From Ornithinibacillus massiliensis (GTDB taxonomy: Bacteria; Bacillota; Bacilli; Bacillales; Amphibacillaceae), in the NCBI RefSeq assembly GCF_018310345.1, contig NZ_JAGXBY010000001.1, positions 124,001 through 188,000 of the forward strand: a stretch of DNA of 64,000 bases, read 5' to 3'. Below are positions 37,142 through 45,560 of this stretch, in pieces (the first letter of the stretch is position 1; the number at the start of each line of letters is the position of its first letter). The position numbers were made by a program, and so were the translations under genes. The notes under the pieces were generated by a model. The model was not told where the DNA came from. It ran no database searches and worked only from the letters and a program-made list of their open reading frames with translations.

Positions 37142-37966
37142 ATGGGTAAATTTAGAGATGGAGTCAAATCAATATCTGGGTTAGGAATAAATACATTTTT
37201 AGATGTTGCTTCTTCATATGCATCCAAAGAAGCTAAAGAACAGGTTGAACATTTTGCAGTTGAGATTGCAGCTGATGCAGGTGCCTCACTTATACCAGGT
37301 ATTTCCGGTGCAGTATCATCATATAAGCGAATGCAATTCGAAAAAAATATTAATAGAATTATTGAAGAACTAAAGGCTTGTATTAATGATATTCAAAATA
37401 ATTTCCAATCTAAGACAGATAAACAACAGGAACAAATAGACAAATTATTTGGATATGTATTTGAGTATGCTCTCAATGAACCTCAAGAAGATAAAATTGA
37501 ATTTCTTATTAATGGTTTTGTCAAGATAGCGATGCACGATTATATCACTGAAGATTTTGTTTTAACTTATTACGATGTAATGGAGGAACTAAGATTAGTT
37601 GATATTTCTGTATTAAGAATTTACAGTCAAAATTTATACATAGGACAAGGTTCAGAGACGTTTCATGATGTAATGGAGCAGCATGGTTTGAGTTACGAAC
37701 AATATGATTCGGTTAGAAATAATTTATTACGGCTTGGTTTGTTAACTACAAAAAAGGAAGTTCAAACATTAGGAGACTTAGAGACACTTTTTAAATCTAT
37801 CAGTGAAATTCATAAATTTTTAAACATTGCCTTTGGTAAGACCAAGAAACGATTACCAAGTTTAAAAGAGCCTAAAATGAAAGCGAAAGATCAATTTCAA
37901 ATTTTGAAATTTGGTAGAGATTTCGTAGGGTTTTTCTTAGAATCTTTACAAGAAACCGATAAATGA
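37142..37966 (+). CDS. Unknown helical protein between kinase and caspase-like genes
   Basis: 274 residues, no family recognised. A mildly hydrophobic Ala/Gly-rich segment (~40-62: EIAADAGASLIPGISGAVSSY) is followed by a long helical, coiled-coil-prone part (~65-105) and an all-helical body. The hydrophobic segment could insert into a membrane, so a pore-forming effector or a membrane-tethered adaptor is possible. It is not obviously a bacterial gasdermin, which is beta-rich. GAAGGGGG lies upstream. The caspase-like gene begins 12 bases after its stop, a strong hint of shared function. Confidence 0.72.
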   Translation: MGKFRDGVKSISGLGINTFLDVASSYASKEAKEQVEHFAVEIAADAGASLIPGISGAVSSYKRMQFEKNINRIIEELKACINDIQNNFQSKTDKQQEQIDKLFGYVFEYALNEPQEDKIEFLINGFVKIAMHDYITEDFVLTYYDVMEELRLVDISVLRIYSQNLYIGQGSETFHDVMEQHGLSYEQYDSVRNNLLRLGLLTTKKEVQTLGDLETLFKSISEIHKFLNIAFGKTKKRLPSLKEPKMKAKDQFQILKFGRDFVGFFLESLQETDK

Positions 37967-37978
37967 AGGTGGGATAAT

Positions 37979-39523
37979 GTGTCTAATTTAAATGCTCTTG
38001 TAGTTGGGGTTAGTAATTATTATATTCCTGATGTTGTTGACCTACCTTTTTGTATGAATGACGTTACTTTAATGGAAGAAGCTTTAATAAAAGGATTGAA
38101 GGTACAAAAACAAAATATTACAACTTGTGGGAAGTATGGCGAAGCTAAAACAGAAGATTTTAAGCGTGCTTTATCTAAGGTAACAACAATTGATAAAAAT
38201 GATACTCTAATTTTTTACTTTTCAGGTCATGGTGCTACTATAGATGGCCAACACTATCTAGTTTTTAGTGATGGAATCATAAGTACACAAGAAATTATAG
38301 AACACTTTAAGGAAATCCAGGCAAAGAGTAAGGTGATATTATTAGATTGTTGCTTTTCGGGTAACTTTTCAATTGATGAAACTTCTTCTTTTTACATCGA
38401 AAAGACAGTAGAGGAGTTTCAAGGTGAAGGGTATGCAGTGTTATCATCTAGCAATTCAGACCAAGTCTCTTATGGACATCCCGAAAAGCCTGTAAGTGTA
38501 TTTACAAGTTTTCTCTGTGATGCATTTCAAGATAAGCACATAGTCAAACAAGGAAAAGTATCTTTATATGATATACAAAGACTTGTGTCCTTGTATTTAG
38601 AAGTGTGGAATAAAAGAAATCCTGATAAAAAGCAACATCCCATTTTCAAGGCAAATATGGGAGGAACAATATTCTTCGATGTAAAAGAATATCAGCCGTA
38701 CTATTCAACCAATATATATGCCGAATATGACAATTATATAATTTACAAAGTTGAGCCCGTTCATACAGGCTTAGCCAAAAGATATTCATTTAAGGTGATT
38801 TTAAAGGAACCGCTGTCATTAGAGGAAATAGGGAAGATATCATTAAAGATCAAAGACCGGGCTAAAAATATTGAAGTCTATAATAATGAAATTGCCGAAA
38901 AAAGGTGGATTAATAAATTACCAAACATTATATGGGTTTACTTCGGTAGAGATGAAATTGATATAATAAAAAACAATTATATATGTCATACAACATGGGT
39001 AGATGAAAAGCAAGATAAAAAATGGTGGTATAAAGTCAATGGTAAAGAAACTTTTATCTTAAATGGAGTTCATTACAACATTCATCCTTACTATGAGCAA
39101 TTAAGAAGCTTGAATATAGAAAACACAGCTAGCAAAGAACACTTGGTATTTAAAACAAAAGATATTCTATCACGAATGATAACCCTCGCGGAGAAAGTAA
39201 TAAAGATATATAACGATTATAAAAATGGGGAAATAACTGAAGAGGAATTATTTGAGGAAATGGATGCGTATATACCTGAATTGGACAAGTGTTTTATTAT
39301 GAGTACAGATTTAGATATAGCACCGATTGAATTGCATGATTGGGACTTGGCATGTTCAGGATTATTTGGAACAATCCACGATTTTACATTATTTTATAAT
39401 AAAAAATATAAGTCACTAAGAACATCAGAAAACAGAAGGGCTTGTATGGAAATGACTATAAAACAGTATTATTCGGATTTAAATAAGATAAGTAAATTAG
39501 AAGACCAAATACTTAATGTATGA
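37979..39523 (+). CDS. Caspase-like (peptidase C14) protein
   Basis: 514 residues. The N-terminal ~230 form a caspase-fold peptidase: NALVVGVSNY, catalytic His84 in FYFSGHGAT, and the Cys pair 124-125 in LLDCCFSGNF, then YAVLSSSNSDQVSYG. Residues ~240-514 are a separate, mostly strand-then-helix region with no known family. Bacterial caspase-like proteases usually act as cell-death proteases or activate a neighbouring effector; the helical protein just upstream is an obvious candidate substrate. GTG start with AAGGTGGG upstream. It is the last gene of the operon. Confidence 0.88.
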   Translation: MSNLNALVVGVSNYYIPDVVDLPFCMNDVTLMEEALIKGLKVQKQNITTCGKYGEAKTEDFKRALSKVTTIDKNDTLIFYFSGHGATIDGQHYLVFSDGIISTQEIIEHFKEIQAKSKVILLDCCFSGNFSIDETSSFYIEKTVEEFQGEGYAVLSSSNSDQVSYGHPEKPVSVFTSFLCDAFQDKHIVKQGKVSLYDIQRLVSLYLEVWNKRNPDKKQHPIFKANMGGTIFFDVKEYQPYYSTNIYAEYDNYIIYKVEPVHTGLAKRYSFKVILKEPLSLEEIGKISLKIKDRAKNIEVYNNEIAEKRWINKLPNIIWVYFGRDEIDIIKNNYICHTTWVDEKQDKKWWYKVNGKETFILNGVHYNIHPYYEQLRSLNIENTASKEHLVFKTKDILSRMITLAEKVIKIYNDYKNGEITEEELFEEMDAYIPELDKCFIMSTDLDIAPIELHDWDLACSGLFGTIHDFTLFYNKKYKSLRTSENRRACMEMTIKQYYSDLNKISKLEDQILNV

Positions 39524-39703
39524 GAAAGTGGGATGAAGCATGAGGCCGGAACTCTTGTATCAATTTTCTCTACCGAAGCGGACGAACCGTCCCGACACAT
39601 TTATTAATTGCTATTAGAAAACTGATATCTTAGCTGCCAGAGTAATATATACTGATAAATTCCTTTTAATTATAATTATTTTGAGATACATGTAAGTGAT
39701 ATT

Positions 39704-40372
39704 GTGTTGGGGGATGTTTTTAAAAGGGCAAGAAAGGAATTGGAAGAAAGAGGATTCATTGAATGGCGTTCGAGGGGGAGAAATCTTGCGCCTTTTTACA
39801 GGATGAAGAGTCTTTGTGTGGAGTTTAACAGTGCTGGAGGGTATGGGTCTAGTTTAGTTGAAACAGACGTGGACCAGCAGGTGAACCGTCAAACGGCCCC
39901 TTTAATTAAACAAAAGGAAACAAAACAAAAAGAAATGAAACAAAGTCGTCAAGAAGGGACAAGAACTGACGCGGTTGCTTTTTATCAAGATAACTTCGGT
40001 CTAGTCACTCCGTTTCTGACCGAGGAGCTCTTATCGTGGGTTAATGATTTTGGTGATGAATTTGTAATTGAAGCAATGAAACGGGCGCTTGTACGTGGGA
40101 AGTTGAACTTTAGTTATGTGAGGGGCATTATGAATTCTTGGTTGAATCAGGGGATTAGGACTGTGGAGGAGTTGAAGCTTAGTGAACTAGAGGGGAGGAA
40201 TAGCAGGAATAGTGGTTCTGGCTGGAATCGTAGTAGATCTCGTAGTGATGAGGTTGTGCCGGAGTGGTTTTTGGAGAGGCAGCGGAAGCGGAAGGAAGAT
40301 TATTTAGCTGACGAGGAAGAGGGGGATGCTGGGGAGATGTTGAAGGAGTACTTGGCGCAGAGGACCGTGTAA
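39704..40372 (+). pseudogene. 5'-truncated DnaD-like primosome protein
   Basis: 222 open codons. The start falls inside a winged-helix domain (VFKRARKELEERGFIEWRSRGRNLAPFYRM), so the usual N-terminal half is missing. A linker precedes a DnaD domain (FYQDNFGLVTPFLTEELLSWVNDFGDEFVIEAMKRAL...LNFSYVRGIMNSWLNQGI). The final RQRKRKEDYLADEEEG is normal for the family. There is no ribosome binding site, and codon use is richer in G than in the neighbouring island genes. It is best read as a truncated phage- or chromosome-type replication protein marking the island edge. Confidence 0.7.
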
Positions 40373-40733
40373 TGAGGCGATAATTACGAACAAGGTAAAT
40401 ATTTGTAAGCTTAGAGGGTGCACATTCTTTGGAAGTTTATTATACTAATTGTGGAATATTGGAAAATTACTACCTTTTTGTTTCCGCTTAAACTCTTAAA
40501 CCTTTCTTTAGCCTTTTCAAACCTTTTTATAATCTTTGACTCTATAGAAGGAGATTTTTTAGGAGAACGGTTAAGACTCTCAATCCACCTTCAGCAGCTA
40601 AATTGGAGTAGGCATCCTTACTATTTTTATATCTTCCTTTCTAAAGCAAGATATGTCTGTAAACTCAACTTCCCCATACTTATATTTAACGACATGACTA
40701 TCCGGACCACCTATCTGTAGTCCCAACGGCACT

Positions 40734-40830
40734 TCAGGCTATTACTAGTTCTACAATTAAGAACTTACCCATCATTCCTTCATCTTCATGCTTTAAAATA
40801 TGACAGTGATACGTCATGGATATTGGGCAT
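40734..40830 (-). pseudogene. C-terminal remnant of a multicopper oxidase
   Basis: On the minus strand a frame reads MTYHCHILKHEDEGMMGKFL, the type 1/type 3 copper motif HCHxxxHxxxxM at the very end of multicopper oxidases (CotA/CueO type), and stops at TGA 40736-40734. Upstream (towards 40910) further bits are in other frames with stops, so the rest has decayed by frameshift and deletion. Confidence 0.75.
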
Positions 40831-41507
40831 CTATAAAGTCTCAAATTCTACGACTAATTTAACGCTTCTTAATTGGTTCATTATTCAAAGGAACGGCGTC
40901 ATTTGCTACTAAATTAAAAGGCCGACAATCATATAGCTATTGGTCTATTTTACACATCTGATTTATTTCGGAAATTCGATAGTCGAAAGACAACTATTTC
41001 AGCAAATCAAAACCACATCTATTTATGATAAGGTTCCAGGTACTACAAAAATTAGAAGTATACTACCTCCGCATAAAACAAATTAATGATAACAATCAAT
41101 TTTAAATTTTCTTTCTTGATTTTATTCTCATTTAATGAACCGCCCTGGCATGAATACGTACAATACCACAAGGCTTTTATCTAAAGTACGGTAAATGCTA
41201 TACGTAAGTCTCCTCATAATTTATTTATTTTTCACTCGATATTATTCATTAGCCTAGACCAGTTTTAAAGACAACCTAATAATCCGTTATTGATTTTTAG
41301 TTTTATTTCAAAACCAGAAGATAAAAACCCGAAATAAAACAACTTAATAAATATACAGTTAGTATTGCGATTAGGAATCCAGGCGATTTATTAACAAGGA
41401 CCATCAGAAAAACAAAGTATCGCAAAACTCGCTTTAATTGAACCACCTATACCTTGTAAAGGTTATTTCACTTTAGAAAAACCTCCTTTAAATAATTTAT
41501 TTGAAAC

Positions 41508-41537
41508 CGAACAGGTATAATTCTTGTTCGATTTTTT
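41508..41537 (+). terminator. Hairpin with T tract before the ABC operon
   Basis: CGAACA (41508-41513) pairs with TGTTCG (41525-41530), followed by ATTTTTTG. It lies upstream of the operon promoter, so it may insulate the ABC genes from read-through. Confidence 0.45.
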
Positions 41538-41596
41538 GTTAACTTTATTTGTAGCCGAATAAGTAAATATTATTCAAAAATTCTAGAAGACAAAGA

Positions 41597-41623
41597 TGCA
41601 ACCTTAAATTGACAAAGCGCAAC
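41597..41623 (+). promoter_or_regulatory. Promoter with 21-bp-spaced direct repeat (copy 1)
   Basis: TGCAAC (41597-41602) and CGCAAC (41618-41623) lie 21 bases apart start to start and flank the -35 box TTGACA (41609-41614). A nearly identical element of about 45 bases occurs at 47415. Hexamers two helical turns apart are typical operators for direct-repeat-binding activators. The ABC operon begins 73 bases downstream. Confidence 0.6.
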
Positions 41624-41695
41624 CCCTGAATGATAGATAAAAAGTAAAGAATAATTAAAATAAATGATGACAATTAAAATTTAAGGAGGATAAAA

Positions 41696-42625
41696 ATGGA
41701 TGTAGTAGATGTTAGAGATTTAACAAAAAGTTTTGGAAGATTTACAGCTTTAGATGGTGTGAATTTTAGAGTTCGAAAAGGAGAAGTATTTGGATTTATT
41801 GGTCCAAACGGGGCTGGTAAATCAACTACAATCCGTGTAATGCTTGGAATTTTAAAAGCAACAAAAGGGGATGTTAAATTATTTGGTAAAGATGCATGGA
41901 AAGAAGCAGTTGAAATACACAAAAGGATAGCTTATGTACCAGGTGATGTAAATTTATGGCCAAATTTAACAGGAGGAGAAATTATTGATTTATTTATGAA
42001 ATTACGGAGCACAAAAGACAGAAATAAAAGTAAAGATTTGATAAGAAAATTTGGTTTAGATCCTACAAAAAAATGTCGAACTTATTCAAAAGGAAACCGA
42101 CAAAAGGTAGCTTTAATTGCAGCTTTTTCATCTGATGCTGAGTTATATATTCTAGATGAGCCAACATCGGGACTTGATCCTTTAGTAGAACAAGTATTTC
42201 AGGAGTGTATTATGGAGCTAAAAAATAATGAAAAAAGTATTCTTCTTTCCAGTCATTTTCTTTCTGAGGTAGAAAAATTATGTGATAAAGTAGGAATTAT
42301 CAAACAGGGAAAGATTATAGAGTCCGGTTCGCTAGATGAACTGCGTCACTTAACTCGCACACATATACTTGTTAAGACTAAACAATCCATCTCATCTTTA
42401 AATGAATTACAGGGTATTTATAATATAGAGGAGACCAATCAGGAATTAAGGTTTCAAGTAGATACAGAGCAGCTCGATAACGTCATTTCTTATATTAGTC
42501 AGTTCGGTATCTTGAAATTAGAGAGTAATCCGCCAACCCTTGAAGATATATTTATGCGTCATTACGAAAATAAGATTGCGGAAGTAATGAAGGAATCAGG
42601 GGGTCTCTTAAATGCTACGGAGTAG
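41696..42625 (+). CDS. ABC transporter ATP-binding protein
   Basis: 309 residues. Walker A GPNGAGKS, signature TYSKGNRQKVALIAAF, Walker B LYILDEPTSGLDP and the switch SSHFLS. The C-terminal ~90 residues are the accessory domain of the drug/lantibiotic ATPase (DrrA/CcmA) branch. AAGGAGG lies upstream. Its stop overlaps the permease gene at 42612. It could confer immunity or export for the lanthipeptide made further on, or act in efflux of another compound. Confidence 0.92.
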   Translation: MDVVDVRDLTKSFGRFTALDGVNFRVRKGEVFGFIGPNGAGKSTTIRVMLGILKATKGDVKLFGKDAWKEAVEIHKRIAYVPGDVNLWPNLTGGEIIDLFMKLRSTKDRNKSKDLIRKFGLDPTKKCRTYSKGNRQKVALIAAFSSDAELYILDEPTSGLDPLVEQVFQECIMELKNNEKSILLSSHFLSEVEKLCDKVGIIKQGKIIESGSLDELRHLTRTHILVKTKQSISSLNELQGIYNIEETNQELRFQVDTEQLDNVISYISQFGILKLESNPPTLEDIFMRHYENKIAEVMKESGGLLNATE

Positions 42626-44201
42626 ATTTGCCAACACTGGTAAACTAGCGCAGTTTATTTTCCGTCTAAATAGGATAGGAATATTATTCTGGACAATTGG
42701 CTTAGTATTATTCACAATAATCATGGCAATTTCTTTCAATTATTTATATGAAACTCAGCAGGATAGAGATACAATTGGTAAGGCAATGGAAAATCCTGTA
42801 ATGACAGCAATATTAGGGCCGGGCGAAATAAATAATTATACAACTGGTTCTATGACGGCCCATCAAATGTTATTAATCACTGCTATAATCGTCAGTATAA
42901 TGGCAATTTTGCTTGTTACACGTAATACAAGAGCAGATGAAGAAAAAGGTCGTCTAGAGATAATTCGCTCTTTACCATCTGGCAGCCTATCCCAATTAAA
43001 CGCCTCAATAATTGTAGCAAATGGAACATTTACTGTTCTAGCAATATGTATAGGGTTTGGATTAAATGTGCTTCATATCGAGAGTATGGATTTGGAAGGT
43101 TCAATGTTGTATGGTGCTGTTTTAGGTGGCACAGGTTTTATTTTCACTGGAATAACAGCTATCTTTGCTCAACTTTCCAAAAGCTCAAAAGGTACAATTG
43201 GACTTTCAATTTCAGTACTACTTCTAGCTTATCTTTTTCGAGCTGTAACAGATATTAGTAACGGAGTATTATCCTGGTTTTCTCCATTAGGGTGGGTATC
43301 GAAGGCTGAAGTGTATTCATCGAATAATTGGAATCCAATCATTTTAATGTTGGGTATATCTTTATTATTAAATATAGTTGCCAATTGTCTAAATAGCATA
43401 CGTGATTTGGAGCAAGGATTCATAGCTTCCAGACCTGGAAGAAGATTTACTTCCCGGTTTGTACAAGGACCAGTTAGTCTCACTTTTCGATTACAGCGTA
43501 CAGGATTTATTTCTTGGACAATCTGCCTATATATACTTGGTGCATCTTATGGATCGATTTTTGGCGATTTGGAGATATTTCTAGGAGAGAGTGAAATGTT
43601 TCAACATGTAGATGCTACTTTTATTACTGAACAATTTATTTCAACTTTAATGGTAATCTTTGCTCTTATAGCGACCATTCCACCAATTGTTTCTATGAAT
43701 AAACTACGTGCACAAGAGAAAAGAGGGTATATAGAACATTTAATTGGTAATATTGGTTCAAGAGCAAGACTTATCGGATCATACTTAATTCTAGCAGCGG
43801 TTAATAGCTTTATAATGATATCTATTAGTGCGCTTGGGCTATGGTCAACTGCGACAGTTGTGATAGAAGATGGCCTTGAATTCGGGCTGGTATACTATGC
43901 AGCCATGGTATACTATCCGGCAACTCTTGTGATGATAGGAATCGCTGCTTTTTTAATTGGATTCTTTCCAAAGTTGACACCTTTGATTTGGTTATTTTTA
44001 GTTTATTCACTCTTTGTTAACTACTTTGGGAATATAATACAATTACCAGATTGGACAAGTCAACTTTCTCCTTATTATCATATTCCACAAGTACCTGTTG
44101 AGGACACAGCTTTTAAACCATTGTTCTTACTATGTGTTTTAGCGTTATTATTAATAATATTTAGCTTCTTTGGTTACCGAAAACGGGATTTGATTAATTA
44201 G
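42612..44201 (+). CDS. ABC-2 type permease, two-repeat exporter
   Basis: 529 residues with about 12 membrane segments in two similar halves (each begins near FIFRLNRIGILFWTIGLVL or LTFRLQRTGFISWTICLYI). This is the layout of the permeases annotated as exporters of polyketide-type antibiotics. It pairs with the overlapping ATPase gene at 41696. A GC-rich hairpin follows at 44212. The substrate is not evident from the sequence. Confidence 0.87.
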   Translation: MLRSRFANTGKLAQFIFRLNRIGILFWTIGLVLFTIIMAISFNYLYETQQDRDTIGKAMENPVMTAILGPGEINNYTTGSMTAHQMLLITAIIVSIMAILLVTRNTRADEEKGRLEIIRSLPSGSLSQLNASIIVANGTFTVLAICIGFGLNVLHIESMDLEGSMLYGAVLGGTGFIFTGITAIFAQLSKSSKGTIGLSISVLLLAYLFRAVTDISNGVLSWFSPLGWVSKAEVYSSNNWNPIILMLGISLLLNIVANCLNSIRDLEQGFIASRPGRRFTSRFVQGPVSLTFRLQRTGFISWTICLYILGASYGSIFGDLEIFLGESEMFQHVDATFITEQFISTLMVIFALIATIPPIVSMNKLRAQEKRGYIEHLIGNIGSRARLIGSYLILAAVNSFIMISISALGLWSTATVVIEDGLEFGLVYYAAMVYYPATLVMIGIAAFLIGFFPKLTPLIWLFLVYSLFVNYFGNIIQLPDWTSQLSPYYHIPQVPVEDTAFKPLFLLCVLALLLIIFSFFGYRKRDLIN

Positions 44202-44211
44202 TTCAAATAAA

Positions 44212-44230
44212 AGGGGGGATACTCCCCCCT
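44212..44230 (+). terminator. GC-rich hairpin after the ABC operon
   Basis: AGGGGGGA (44212-44219) and TCCCCCCT (44223-44230) form a perfect 8-bp stem with a three-base loop. There is no T tract, so termination by this hairpin alone is uncertain. Confidence 0.45.
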
Positions 44231-44276
44231 AACTTCAAACACTACTGTGCATTAGACTAACATAATTGGACTTCTT

Positions 44277-45560
44277 TCATGGCTTATTTACAATAAGTGT
44301 TGTTTGTGATTCATGAGAAAAGTGTAAATGTAATACCTCTACGAGATCATTTTCAGATAAATTTTCAAGTGTAGGCAATACCCTAAATAAATTCATTTCA
44401 TTAAAGTAATGACGTGTAAATTGGTTAGCAATAAATAGTGGTGAGTTTATCGACTTTAAGAAAAAACCAATCACTTTGTTAATTGCTCTTTGTGCATCTT
44501 CTTGTTTTATAGATTCCATTTTATAATTATCAATTGTTTCATTTACCATTTGAATGATAGCTTCAGGATCTTGACTGTCCCCACTTATTATTGAAAAACC
44601 AAACCCCTCTTCATTGGTACAGTCATAATTAAATGGCATATTTATATAACCATAATCATACAATTTTTCATATGTCATTGAGCTTTCACCAAACATTAGC
44701 TCAAATAAAACATATTGAGATAACTCGTATTTTAATAGGTCCTGACCTTGTCTTTTTGGGTTAGGCTCTTTATGACCAATAAAAAATTTAGGTATTGGAA
44801 CTGAAAACTTCATTAAGTCTGATCTTTTATTCACAATTGCATCTTCATCAGTAGGTATACGATAAAACTCTCCAGTTCCTCGGAATATTTTATTCTCTTG
44901 ATTATTTTTAATATGCTTTATTAATTCATCGGGAACTACTGGCCCTATAACAAAAAGTAACATGTTGTTAGGATGATAGAAAGTATCGTAACAAGCGTAT
45001 AAATCCTCTTTTGTGATTTGATTGATGGAATCTATTGTTCCTGCTATGTCATTTTTCGCTGGATGATTATTATACATGTTCTCTAATATTTTAAATCGAG
45101 CACGCCAGTCCGGATTATTATCATACATTTTAATTTCCTGTTCGATAATTCTTTTTTCCTTTTTTATCATTAAATCTGTAAAGTATGCATCTTGCACAAA
45201 GTCTAGTAGAGTTGAAATATTTTTATATATGTTAGTAGTAGTTGATAATGTATATGAGGTGCGGGTAAAATTTGTAATTGCATTAATCGTTGCTCCTTCC
45301 TTCGCAAATGAATGAAGGACGTCACCTTGTTTACTTTCAAACATCTTATGTTCTAAAAAATGTGCTATCCCATCGGGAACTTGGATCGGAATTTTTTTTT
45401 CAAGAGGTGAAAAATAGGTATCTATGGAACCGAATTTTGCTGTCAATGTGGCAACTGATTTATAAAAGTCTTTCTTAGGAAGTATGAAAACTTCAAGGCC
45501 ATTAGATAATTTTTCATAAAACAAGGTCTCTCCTAGTTTCTTAGAATGGATTAATTTCAC
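44277..45560 (-). CDS. M16 family zinc metallopeptidase, active subunit (YmfH-like)
   Basis: About 427 residues. The inverted zinc motif HFLEHKMFE (HxxEH) stands at ~residue 68, and the downstream Glu of the family lies in KKEKRIIEQEIKMY (~145). The second half is the usual inactive M16 repeat. GTG 45560 has AAAGGAGG nine bases upstream. It overlaps the companion gene at 45541. In Bacillales, M16B pairs of this type have been implicated in removing leader peptides of class III lanthipeptides. With a LanKC locus 13 kb away, that role is likely here. Confidence 0.88.
   Translation of the reverse strand: MKLIHSKKLGETLFYEKLSNGLEVFILPKKDFYKSVATLTAKFGSIDTYFSPLEKKIPIQVPDGIAHFLEHKMFESKQGDVLHSFAKEGATINAITNFTRTSYTLSTTTNIYKNISTLLDFVQDAYFTDLMIKKEKRIIEQEIKMYDNNPDWRARFKILENMYNNHPAKNDIAGTIDSINQITKEDLYACYDTFYHPNNMLLFVIGPVVPDELIKHIKNNQENKIFRGTGEFYRIPTDEDAIVNKRSDLMKFSVPIPKFFIGHKEPNPKRQGQDLLKYELSQYVLFELMFGESSMTYEKLYDYGYINMPFNYDCTNEEGFGFSIISGDSQDPEAIIQMVNETIDNYKMESIKQEDAQRAINKVIGFFLKSINSPLFIANQFTRHYFNEMNLFRVLPTLENLSENDLVEVLHLHFSHESQTTLIVNKP

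Larger units (their letters stand above)
40373..41695. other. 1.3-kb decayed region before the first ABC operon
   Basis: No intact gene. It contains a multicopper-oxidase remnant on the minus strand (40734-40830), a hairpin with T tract at 41508-41537 and the promoter/operator at 41597-41623. The 100-codon plus-strand frame at 40418 has no homology cue or ribosome binding site and overlaps this decay. The rest is AT-rich with many stops. Confidence 0.6.

Noticed and set aside
37142..37966. Bacterial gasdermin next to the caspase-like gene
   Set aside because: The size would fit, but the protein is almost all helical, while gasdermins are beta-rich; no gasdermin-like N-terminal Cys pattern.
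40418..40720. 100-codon plus-strand ORF
   Set aside because: It has no ribosome binding site and unconvincing composition, and lies in a region of decayed genes next to a minus-strand multicopper oxidase remnant.
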